NCBI RefSeq assembly: GCF_000382305.1
Contig: NZ_KB908020.1
Span: 158,014-222,013 of the forward strand
Source of the DNA: Vitreoscilla stercoraria DSM 513
GTDB taxonomy: Bacteria; Pseudomonadota; Gammaproteobacteria; Burkholderiales; Neisseriaceae
Direction: 5' to 3'
DNA: 64,000 nucleotides
The notes under the pieces were generated by a model, which was not told the DNA's origin, did not search any database, and worked only from the letters and a program-made list of their open reading frames with translations. The position numbers and the translations under genes are program-made. How positions within the stretch are numbered: position 1 is the first letter of the stretch; each line of letters begins with the position of its first letter. Below, in pieces: positions 8,956-16,227 of this stretch.

Positions 8956-10002
8956 ATGGGACATGCAGTGGCTTTGAATTTTGCCGATGGCAAGACGTTT
9001 TTCATCCAAGTCAAACACAATGAATTGTTGGTTGATGCGGCAATGCGTCAAGGTATCAAAATCCCGATTGATTGCCGTGAAGGCGTGTGTGGTACTTGCC
9101 AAGGGCAATGTGAAAGCGGCCTGTATGAGTTGGATTATGTGGACGAAGATGCTTTGAGCGAACGGGATTTGGCGGAGCGAAAAATTTTGGCTTGCCAAAC
9201 CAAAGTGCAATCGAATGCGGCATTTTATTTCGATCACCATTCTCATATTTGCCATGCAGGCGACTCACAAAAAATTGCCGCCGTGGTCAAAAGCGTGCAA
9301 TGGGTTTCACCCAATACCGCCGTATTGAAAGTGGATGCCAGCGCCAATGGGCAGACGTTGCAGTTTTTGCCGGGTCAATACGCCCATTTGTATGTACCTG
9401 ATACCGGTACTTACCGTTCGTATTCGTTTGCTCATTGTCCGAATACAGACAATCAATTGCAATTTTTGATACGCATTTTGCCCAGTGGCGTAATGAGTGA
9501 TTACTTGCGTGAGCGTTGCCAAGTGGGTCAGACCATTTTGTTAGAAGCACCGCTGGGCAGTTTTTATTTGCGTGAAGCCGAGCGACCGTTGGTGTTTGTT
9601 GCTGGTGGAACGGGCTTGTCTGCATTTTTGGGTATGTTGGATGACTTGGCCGCTGCCGATTGCGCTTTGCTTATTCACCTGTATTACGGTGTGAATCACG
9701 AGCAAGATTTGTGTGAGCTGGAGCGTTTACAAGCGTATTCAGACCGCTTGCCGAATTTTGAATGCCATTTGGTGGTGTCAGAAGGTTCAGAAAGTTGGAC
9801 GGGTAAGCGCGGTTATGTTCATGCACATTTGCCGCGTGAAAGCTTGGCGGCAGCGGCTTTTGATATGTATTTGTGTGGACCGCCGCCGATGATTGAAGCG
9901 GTGAAAACATGGCTCGATGAGCAAGGTTTGCAAGACTATCGCTTGTACAGTGAAAAATTTGTACCTAGCAATGTGAACACTGCCAATACTGAATCAGTTT
10001 AA
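8956..10002 (+). CDS. antC: Anthranilate dioxygenase reductase component
   Basis: This 348-aa electron-transfer protein passes NADH electrons to the Rieske centre of AntA. An N-terminal plant-type [2Fe-2S] ferredoxin domain (DCREGVCGTCQGQC, fourth Cys in KILACQTKV) is followed from about residue 105 by an FAD-binding domain. The flavin motif is YRSYSFAHCP. The C-terminal NAD domain has FVAGGTGLSAFLGML and ends in YSEKFV. AAGGAGC precedes the ATG 10 bases after antB. The domain order is that of BenC/AntC. The next gene, catB, follows after 13 bases. Confidence 0.92.
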   Translation: MGHAVALNFADGKTFFIQVKHNELLVDAAMRQGIKIPIDCREGVCGTCQGQCESGLYELDYVDEDALSERDLAERKILACQTKVQSNAAFYFDHHSHICHAGDSQKIAAVVKSVQWVSPNTAVLKVDASANGQTLQFLPGQYAHLYVPDTGTYRSYSFAHCPNTDNQLQFLIRILPSGVMSDYLRERCQVGQTILLEAPLGSFYLREAERPLVFVAGGTGLSAFLGMLDDLAAADCALLIHLYYGVNHEQDLCELERLQAYSDRLPNFECHLVVSEGSESWTGKRGYVHAHLPRESLAAAAFDMYLCGPPPMIEAVKTWLDEQGLQDYRLYSEKFVPSNVNTANTESV

Positions 10003-10015
10003 GGATAAACAGCCC

Positions 10016-11125
10016 ATGTCTATGCAAATAGAAACTATCTTAATCGACATTCCGACCATTCGTGCGCACCGTTTATCGGTGACCACGATGCGCACCCAAA
10101 CTTTGGTATTGGTGAAAATCACTGCTGCCGATGGAGTCGTGGGTTGGGGTGAGGCGACGACGATAGGTGGTTTGAGTTATGGCGAAGAAAGCCCTGAAAG
10201 CATTCAGACCAATATTCAAACTTATTTTGCGCCGTTGTTGCAAACCATGTCTGCAAGCAATGTGGCGCAAGCCATGCAAACCATTCACAAAGCCATCAAT
10301 GGCAACCGTTTTGCCAAATGCGCGGTTCAAACGGCTTTGCTCGACATTCACGCCAAGCACTTGGGCGTGCCAGTGAGCGAGTTATTGGGTGGTCGAGTGC
10401 GTGACAGCGTACCGGTGTTGTGGACTTTGGCTTCGGGTGACACCGACACTGACATTGCCGAAGCGCGTGAAATGGTGGCTTTGGGCAGACACAATTTTTT
10501 CAAACTCAAAATTGGCGCCAAGCCGTGGCAAGAAGATGTAACACATGTGATTGCCATCAAACAAGCTTTGGGTGCCGATGTCAGTATTCGGGTCGATGTC
10601 AATCGGGCATGGTCGGAGATGGAATGCATCCAAGGCATACGAGCATTGCAAGACGGTGGCATTGATTTGATTGAACAACCTTGCGCCATTAACAACACCG
10701 ATTTGCTGGCTCGATTAACGCAACGTTTTGATGTGGCCATCATGGCTGATGAGGCTTTGACGGGACCTGACAGTGCTTACCGTTTGGCCAAACAACATGC
10801 AGCACACGTGTTTGCGGTGAAAGTAGCGCAATCAGGCGGCCTGTATGAAGCTTGCCAAGTGGCACACATTGCCCATGTCGCTGGCATCGATTTGTACGGT
10901 GGCACGATGTTGGAAGGTCCAGTGGGCAGCATGGCCTCTGCCCAAGCATTTGCCACATTCCCTAGCTTGGCTTATGGCACCGAATTGTTTGGACCATTGT
11001 TGTTGACCGAAGACATTTTGAAAACACCATTGCAATACCAAAATTACCAATTGCACTTACCGCAGACCGCTGGCATTGGCGTGGAAATAGACGAAGACAA
11101 AATCGAGCATTTGCGCCGCGCATAA
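10016..11125 (+). CDS. catB: Muconate cycloisomerase
   Basis: This is a 369-aa enolase-superfamily enzyme converting cis,cis-muconate to muconolactone. The barrel residues are all present: the KLKIG lysine pair, metal ligands in RVDVNRAW, LIEQP and MADEAL, and the later catalytic Lys in FAVKVAQSGG. AAGGATAAACAGCCC precedes the ATG. It acts on the product of CatA, whose gene lies two genes downstream. The order catB-catC with pcaIJFD following recalls the cat operon of Acinetobacter (catBCIJFD), except that catA is inserted after catC. Confidence 0.93.
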   Translation: MSMQIETILIDIPTIRAHRLSVTTMRTQTLVLVKITAADGVVGWGEATTIGGLSYGEESPESIQTNIQTYFAPLLQTMSASNVAQAMQTIHKAINGNRFAKCAVQTALLDIHAKHLGVPVSELLGGRVRDSVPVLWTLASGDTDTDIAEAREMVALGRHNFFKLKIGAKPWQEDVTHVIAIKQALGADVSIRVDVNRAWSEMECIQGIRALQDGGIDLIEQPCAINNTDLLARLTQRFDVAIMADEALTGPDSAYRLAKQHAAHVFAVKVAQSGGLYEACQVAHIAHVAGIDLYGGTMLEGPVGSMASAQAFATFPSLAYGTELFGPLLLTEDILKTPLQYQNYQLHLPQTAGIGVEIDEDKIEHLRRA

Positions 11126-11138
11126 AGAAAGGAAAAAC

Positions 11139-11429
11139 ATGCTGTTTCATGTACGCATGGATGTGAACATCCCCAAAGACATGCCCAAAGAAGAAGCCGA
11201 CCAAATCAAAATGACTGAAAAAGCTTATTCGCAAGCTTTGCAACAACAAGGCAAGTGGCGCCATCTTTGGCGTATCACGGGGCAATATTCCAACATCAGT
11301 ATTTTTGATGTGGACAGCAATGAAGAGTTACACAATTTGTTACAAGCACTGCCTTTGTATCCTTACATGAACATTGAAGTGATGGCTTTGAACCGCCACC
11401 CATCTTCGGTGCGTGACAGCGATGCGTAA
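11139..11429 (+). CDS. catC: Muconolactone delta-isomerase
   Basis: This is a 96-aa small enzyme shifting the double bond of muconolactone to give 3-oxoadipate enol-lactone. It works as a large cytoplasmic oligomer. The family start MLFHVRMDVNIPKDMP and the segment GKWRHLWRITGQYSNISIFDV are typical, and length is normal. AGAAAGGA precedes the ATG, 13 bases after catB. A single DUS-like repeat (11432-11442) begins 2 bases after its stop. Confidence 0.95.
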   Translation: MLFHVRMDVNIPKDMPKEEADQIKMTEKAYSQALQQQGKWRHLWRITGQYSNISIFDVDSNEELHNLLQALPLYPYMNIEVMALNRHPSSVRDSDA

Positions 11430-11431
11430 CA

Positions 11432-11442
11432 GCGTCCTGTAA
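11432..11442. repeat. Single DUS-like repeat
   Basis: Exact GCGTCCTGTAA on the + strand, between catC and catA. No partner in reverse orientation, so no hairpin is expected. Confidence 0.85.
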
Positions 11443-11499
11443 ATCTGAAACTGACTTTGACACACCCCAAAGCCGTCTATAAAAACGAGGAGAAATAAG

Positions 11500-12429
11500 A
11501 TGAACCGTCAGGAAATTGATTTGTTGGTTAAAAAAATGAATGTGGAAACTGCAACGGGCGTGGTGGATGAGCGCATCCAGCAAATCGTGGTGCGTTTGTT
11601 GGGCGATTTGTTCCAAGCGATTGAAGACTTGGATTTGAGTCCAAGCGAGGTTTGGAAAGGTTTGGAGTATTTTACCGATGCAGGCCAGGCCAATGAATTG
11701 GGTTTGTTGGCGGCGGGTTTGGGTTTGGAACATTTCTTGGATTTGCGTTCAGACGAAGCCGATGCCCAAGCTGGCGTTTTAGGCGGCACACCTCGTACCA
11801 TCGAAGGACCTTTGTACGTCTCTGGTGCGCCTGAATCTGTGGGTTTTGCACGCATGGACGATGGTACCGAGTCAGACAAATTAGATTTATTGTTTATTGA
11901 AGGCACCGTCACCGATGTGGATGGCAATGTGATTGAAGGCGCGAAAGTCGAGATGTGGCATGCCAATGGTTTGGGCATGTATTCTTTCTTTGACAACTCC
12001 CAATCTGAATTCAATTTACGCCGCACCATTATGGCCGATGGCAATGGTCATTATGTGGCGCAAACCACCATGCCTGTCGGTTATGGCTGCCCACCAGAAG
12101 GCACGACGCAAGCGGTGTTAAATAAATTAGGTCGTCATGGTAACCGTCCATCGCATGTGCATTATTTTGTATCTGCACCAGGTTTCCGTAAGTTGACGAC
12201 ACAATTTAACATTGAAGGCGACCAATATTTGTGGGACGACTTTGCTTTTGCGACACGCGAAGGCTTGGTGGCCGTGGCCGCTGACGTCAGCGATGCAGCT
12301 GAAATGGCTCGTTTAGGCGCAGACAAGCCCTTCAAACACATTGTGTTTGATGTGAAATTGGTGGCTGAAAAAGCAGGTGCACCTGCTGCGGAAGTGGATC
12401 GTCGCCGCGTTGCCTTGGCGTCTGTTTGA
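11500..12429 (+). CDS. catA: Catechol 1,2-dioxygenase
   Basis: This is a 309-aa intradiol dioxygenase that splits catechol to cis,cis-muconate with ferric iron. An N-terminal helical linker domain (to about residue 100) carries the dimer contact. The catalytic beta-sandwich starts at RTIEGPLYV. Iron ligands are a Tyr in GLGMYSFFD, a Tyr in PVGYGCPP and two His in GRHGNRPSHVHYF. GAGGAG lies ahead of the ATG. The 70-base gap after catC is the widest within the cluster apart from the hairpin gap that follows catA. Confidence 0.95.
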   Translation: MNRQEIDLLVKKMNVETATGVVDERIQQIVVRLLGDLFQAIEDLDLSPSEVWKGLEYFTDAGQANELGLLAAGLGLEHFLDLRSDEADAQAGVLGGTPRTIEGPLYVSGAPESVGFARMDDGTESDKLDLLFIEGTVTDVDGNVIEGAKVEMWHANGLGMYSFFDNSQSEFNLRRTIMADGNGHYVAQTTMPVGYGCPPEGTTQAVLNKLGRHGNRPSHVHYFVSAPGFRKLTTQFNIEGDQYLWDDFAFATREGLVAVAADVSDAAEMARLGADKPFKHIVFDVKLVAEKAGAPAAEVDRRRVALASV

Positions 12430-12445
12430 GTCAAGAAAATGGTAT

Positions 12446-12473
12446 TGCACCCGTTTTGGCGGGTGCATTTTTT
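12446..12473 (+). terminator. Intrinsic terminator or attenuator after catA
   Basis: TGCACCCG (12446-12453) pairs with CGGGTGCA (12460-12467) around a 6-base loop and is followed by a T-rich tail. It lies 16 bases after catA and 21 bases before pcaI, so it could reduce expression of the second half of the cluster. Confidence 0.8.
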
Positions 12474-12488
12474 GATGGAAAGCACATC

Positions 12489-13169
12489 ATGATAGACAAA
12501 AGCAATCTTTCTTTACAGGACGCCTTAGCGCAGATTCACGATGGTGCGACCATTATGATTGGTGGCTTTGGCACGGCAGGACAACCCACTGAATTAATCG
12601 ATGGCTTGATAGCTTTGGGCACGCGCGATTTGGTAATTGTCAATAACAATGCCGGCAATGGTGATTACGGCTTGGCCAAGCTTTTAAAAACGGGTGCAGT
12701 GCGCAAAATGGTTTGCTCTTTCCCGCGCCAATCGGATTCTTGGGTCTTTGACGAGTTGTATCGAGCGGGCAAAATTGAATTGGAACTGGTGCCACAAGGC
12801 AATTTGGCTTGTCGCATTCAAGCGGCAGGCATGGGCTTGGGTCCTGTGTATACGCCAACAGGTTTTGGTACTTTGCTTGCCGAAGGCAAACCGACCATGA
12901 CGTATGAAGGCAAAGATTATGTGTTGGAAAATCCGATTCGTGCTGATTTTGCTTTAATCAAAGCGCATCAAGGCGATCGTTGGGGCAATTTGGTGTATCG
13001 CAAATCGGCACGCAATTTCGGTCCGATTATGGCCATGGCAGCGGCCTGTACGATTGCACAAGTGTCGGAAGTGGTGGCTTTGGGTGAGCTTAATCCTGAA
13101 CACATCATCACCCCTGGCATTTTTGTACAACACGTGGTGCAAGTGACACCAGCCAAAGCCGCAGCTTAA
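12489..13169 (+). CDS. pcaI: 3-oxoadipate CoA-transferase, subunit A
   Basis: This 226-aa alpha subunit pairs with PcaJ to move CoA from succinyl-CoA to 3-oxoadipate. The CoA-transferase signature GGFGTAGQPTELIDGL is near residue 25. I chose the ATG at 12489 (MIDKSNLS), with GGAAAG upstream. An earlier in-frame start at 12426 would overlap the catA stop and the terminator. An exact DUS-like repeat lies inside the gene at 12513-12523, where it codes for Leu-Gln-Asp-Ala. A 3-oxoacid (acetoacetate-type) CoA-transferase would look similar, but the neighbours settle the role. Confidence 0.9.
   Translation: MIDKSNLSLQDALAQIHDGATIMIGGFGTAGQPTELIDGLIALGTRDLVIVNNNAGNGDYGLAKLLKTGAVRKMVCSFPRQSDSWVFDELYRAGKIELELVPQGNLACRIQAAGMGLGPVYTPTGFGTLLAEGKPTMTYEGKDYVLENPIRADFALIKAHQGDRWGNLVYRKSARNFGPIMAMAAACTIAQVSEVVALGELNPEHIITPGIFVQHVVQVTPAKAAA
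12513..12523. repeat. DUS-like repeat inside pcaI
   Basis: TTACAGGACGC, the reverse complement of the common 11-mer, within the coding sequence near the start of pcaI. Confidence 0.8.
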
Positions 13170-13178
13170 GGAGGTCAT

Positions 13179-13847
13179 ATGACGTATCAAAAACTCAGCC
13201 GCAACCAAATTGCAGAACGTGTGGCACAAGACATTCCTGATGGTGCCTATGTGAATTTGGGTATTGGTTTGCCAACCAAAATTGCTTCGTATTTACCCGA
13301 TGACAAAGAAGTGTTTTTACATTCTGAGAACGGCTTGTTGGCTTTTGGTCCACCGCCACCAGAAAACGAGCAAGATCCTGAATTGATCAATGCGGGCAAG
13401 GAGTTTGTGACCATGCTGACAGGTGGTGCTTTTTTTCACCACGGTGATTCGTTTGCGATGATGCGTGGCGGTCATTTGGATATTTGTGTTTTAGGGGCGT
13501 TTCAAGTTGCTGCCAATGGCGATTTGGCCAATTGGCATACGGGCGCACCTGATGCCATTCCCGCTGTGGGCGGGGCGATGGATTTGGCGGTAGGGGCGAA
13601 AAAAGTCTTTGTCACCACGGACCATGTGACCAAGCAAGGTGAGCCTAAGATTGTGGCTGAGCTGACGTATCCTGTGACTGGCAAACGCTGTGTTGATCGC
13701 ATTTACACCGATTTGTGCGTGATGGATGTGACACCAAGCGGCCTGAAAGTGATTGAAAAAGTAGGCGGCTTGAGTTTTGAAGCTTTGCAAGCTTTGACTG
13801 CCGCACCCTTGATTGATGCTACTGAAACCCGTTTGGAACAAGCTTAA
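13179..13847 (+). CDS. pcaJ: 3-oxoadipate CoA-transferase, subunit B
   Basis: This 222-aa beta subunit of the CoA-transferase forms the covalent glutamyl-CoA intermediate. The active-site Glu is in HSENGLLAFGP near residue 50. VNLGIGLPTKIASYLP and the GGAMDLAVGAKKV segment are typical. AAGGAGG lies just before the ATG, 9 bases after pcaI, giving strong coupled translation. Length is normal. Confidence 0.93.
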   Translation: MTYQKLSRNQIAERVAQDIPDGAYVNLGIGLPTKIASYLPDDKEVFLHSENGLLAFGPPPPENEQDPELINAGKEFVTMLTGGAFFHHGDSFAMMRGGHLDICVLGAFQVAANGDLANWHTGAPDAIPAVGGAMDLAVGAKKVFVTTDHVTKQGEPKIVAELTYPVTGKRCVDRIYTDLCVMDVTPSGLKVIEKVGGLSFEALQALTAAPLIDATETRLEQA

Positions 13848-13881
13848 TAGACCCATGCTCACACAAGAAAACGAGAACAAT

Positions 13882-15090
13882 ATGACCAAAGCTTATATTA
13901 TCGATGCCGTTCGCACACCGTTTGGCCGTTATGGTGGTGGTTTGGCAGGCATGCGTGCCGATGATTTGGGTGCTGTGCCGATTCAAGCCTTGATGACACG
14001 CCATCCTAATATAGATTGGGCACAAGTGGACGATGTGATTTATGGTTGTGCCAACCAAGCTGGCGAAGACAATCGCAATGTCGCTCGCATGTCAGCCTTG
14101 CTCGCAGGCTTGCCATATCAAGTGCCTGCCACCACAATCAATCGCTTGTGTGGCTCGTCTTTAGATGCCATCTCCATGGCCGCGCGCACCATCAAAGCAG
14201 GAGAAGCGCATTTGATGATTGCAGGTGGCTTGGAGTCTATGAGCCGTGCGCCGTTTGTCATGGGCAAAGCCGACAGTGCTTACAGCCGCAGCCAAAAAAT
14301 CGAAGACACGACCATGGGTTGGCGTTTTATCAATCCACAACTGAAGGCTTTGTATGGTGTGGAAACTATGCCGCAAACAGCTGAAAATGTGGCCGAGCAA
14401 TTTGGCATTAGCCGAGAAGACCAAGATTTATTGGCATTTAACAGCCAACAACGCACCGAAGCCGCACGCCAACGGGGTTTTTTTGAAAAAGAATTGGTGC
14501 CAGTGAGCATTCCTCAGCGCAAAGGCGATGCTTTGGTGGTGGCGGCGGATGAATTTCCGCGTGCTTCAACCACTTTGGAGGCTTTGGGCAAGCTCAAAGG
14601 TGTGGTCAAACCCGATGGCAGCGTGACCGCAGGCAATGCTTCGGGCATTAATGATGGTGCGGCGGCGGTATTGATTGCCTCAGAAGAAGCCATTGCCAAA
14701 TATGGTTTGAAGCCACGAGCTGAAATCATTGCGGCTACTGTGGTTGGTGTAGAGCCACGTATTATGGGCTTTGGTCCTGCACCTGCCATTAAAAAATTGC
14801 TTAAACAAGCCAATTTAAATTTAAATCAAATAAATGTCATTGAACTAAATGAGGCATTTGCGGCTCAAGCCTTAGCTTGTACACGTGATTTGGGCTTGCC
14901 CGATGGTGCGGCGCATGTGAATCCCAACGGCGGAGCGATTGCCATTGGTCATCCTTTGGGTGCGTCAGGTGCCCGTTTGGTGACGACAGCTTTGAATCAG
15001 TTGGAGCAGATAGGTGGCGAATATGCGCTGTGCTCGATGTGTATTGGTGTGGGGCAAGGCATTGCCTTGATTATCAAGAGAGTCCAATAG
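13882..15090 (+). CDS. pcaF: 3-oxoadipyl-CoA thiolase
   Basis: This 402-aa thiolase splits 3-oxoadipyl-CoA into succinyl-CoA and acetyl-CoA, the last step of the pathway. The acylated Cys is in NRLCGSSLDA (about residue 90), the catalytic His in IGHPLGASGAR, and the second Cys in CSMCIGVGQG near the end. I chose the ATG at 13882 (MTKAYIIDAVRTPFGRYGG), where the family begins. The open frame extends back to 13813 into pcaJ, but that part is not conserved thiolase sequence. AGAACAA precedes the start, a weak site. Confidence 0.94.
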   Translation: MTKAYIIDAVRTPFGRYGGGLAGMRADDLGAVPIQALMTRHPNIDWAQVDDVIYGCANQAGEDNRNVARMSALLAGLPYQVPATTINRLCGSSLDAISMAARTIKAGEAHLMIAGGLESMSRAPFVMGKADSAYSRSQKIEDTTMGWRFINPQLKALYGVETMPQTAENVAEQFGISREDQDLLAFNSQQRTEAARQRGFFEKELVPVSIPQRKGDALVVAADEFPRASTTLEALGKLKGVVKPDGSVTAGNASGINDGAAAVLIASEEAIAKYGLKPRAEIIAATVVGVEPRIMGFGPAPAIKKLLKQANLNLNQINVIELNEAFAAQALACTRDLGLPDGAAHVNPNGGAIAIGHPLGASGARLVTTALNQLEQIGGEYALCSMCIGVGQGIALIIKRVQ

Positions 15091-15099
15091 GAGAATTTC

Positions 15100-15903
15100 A
15101 TGCCAATGCTCAAATTACTCAGTCATGATATGCATTACCAAGAATTTGGTGATGCCAAAAATCCCAAATTATTGTTTTCCAACTCATTGGGAACCAATTT
15201 GAGCTTGTGGCAAGCCCAAGTCGCTGCGTTACAGGACGATTATCACATCATTTGTTACGACACTCGAGGGCATGGCCACTCTTCTACGCCAGCGACGGGT
15301 TTTGTGTTACAAGATTTGGCGTATGATGTGTTGGCATTGCTGGATCATTTGCACATTGAATCCACACATTTTTGCGGTATTTCTATGGGTGGTTTGATTG
15401 GGCAATGGCTGGCCATACACCATGCTGAGTCATTTCAATCGATTGTCATTAGCAATACTGCTGCCAAAATTGGTCAAGAAAAGGCTTGGAATGAGCGTGC
15501 TGCTCAAGTACGCGCGGAAGGCTTATATGCTATTGCAGCTTCTGCTCACAGTCGTTGGTTTACACCAGACTATGTTTGTACCCATCCTGAAGTGGTGATG
15601 CGCTTATCGCAAGATTTGGCGACAGGCAGTGCTGAGGGTTATGCCAAATGTTGTGAGGCGTTGGCGCTGGCCGATGTGCGTAGCCAATTGAGTGAGATTG
15701 AGGTGCCGATGTTGATCATTGCAGGTTTGGAAGACCCTGTGACGACAGTAGACGATGCCATTGCAATGCAAGCGGCGATTTTTGGCAGCCAGATGGCGGA
15801 AATCAGTGGCGCATCGCACATTGCCAATGTGGAACAAGCAGATGTGTTCAATCAAGTTTTGCATCGGTTTTTGGCACAGTTTAAAGCGACCTGTAAACTG
15901 TGA
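15100..15903 (+). CDS. pcaD: 3-oxoadipate enol-lactonase
   Basis: This is a 267-aa alpha/beta hydrolase that opens 3-oxoadipate enol-lactone to 3-oxoadipate. The nucleophile Ser is in CGISMGGLIG (about residue 100), the Asp in GLEDPVT and the His in GASHIANVEQ. The oxyanion segment is FSNSLGTNLSLW. AGGAG precedes the ATG, 9 bases after pcaF. It acts before PcaIJ although its gene is last, as in the Acinetobacter cat operon. A degenerate DUS-like word (TTACAGGACGA) lies within it. A terminator follows at 15921-15945. Confidence 0.93.
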   Translation: MPMLKLLSHDMHYQEFGDAKNPKLLFSNSLGTNLSLWQAQVAALQDDYHIICYDTRGHGHSSTPATGFVLQDLAYDVLALLDHLHIESTHFCGISMGGLIGQWLAIHHAESFQSIVISNTAAKIGQEKAWNERAAQVRAEGLYAIAASAHSRWFTPDYVCTHPEVVMRLSQDLATGSAEGYAKCCEALALADVRSQLSEIEVPMLIIAGLEDPVTTVDDAIAMQAAIFGSQMAEISGASHIANVEQADVFNQVLHRFLAQFKATCKL

Positions 15904-15920
15904 TGAAATGGCGATGAAAC

Positions 15921-15952
15921 AGCGTTCTGTCGATGACAGAGCGCTTTTTTTT
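15921..15952 (+). terminator. Terminator of the ant-cat-pca cluster
   Basis: AGCGTTCTGTC pairs with GACAGAGCGCT (one G-T pair) around a 3-base loop, followed by eight T. The arms are diverged relatives of the DUS-like word. Confidence 0.85.
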
Positions 15953-16179
15953 GGGGGATTGATTTGAGAGCCTAAGCCACAATCACCACCCAAGGCGTTT
16001 CATGTTAAAGCAATCGACCACAAAATTGCATTGAAAATAAAATATCTGTCAAAGCAACGATAAAGACACTCATTGTGCTTTGAATCAAGAGCGGTTCATT
16101 ACAAGAATAAATAGCCTCGTTGTCTTGATAAAAAATATTGGATTAAAAAGCCGATATGATGTGTTGAAAGATGAAAAAA
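15953..16179. other. Intergenic stretch between converging pcaD and purL
   Basis: No convincing gene on either strand and no recognisable site other than the flanking terminators. Confidence 0.6.
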
Positions 16180-16205
16180 GCGTCCTGTAAGTGTTTACAG
16201 GACGC
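16180..16205 (-). terminator. Paired DUS-like repeat, terminator of purL
   Basis: GCGTCCTGTAA and its perfect reverse complement enclose a 4-base loop. Read on the - strand the hairpin is followed by six T, just after the purL stop. Confidence 0.87.
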
Positions 16206-16227
16206 TTGATAGCATTAGATGAATGTA

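Noticed and set aside
7017..10002. benABC (benzoate 1,2-dioxygenase)
   Set aside because: No benD is present, and the large subunit has features closer to AntA as I remember them. The anthranilate reading explains the cluster better.
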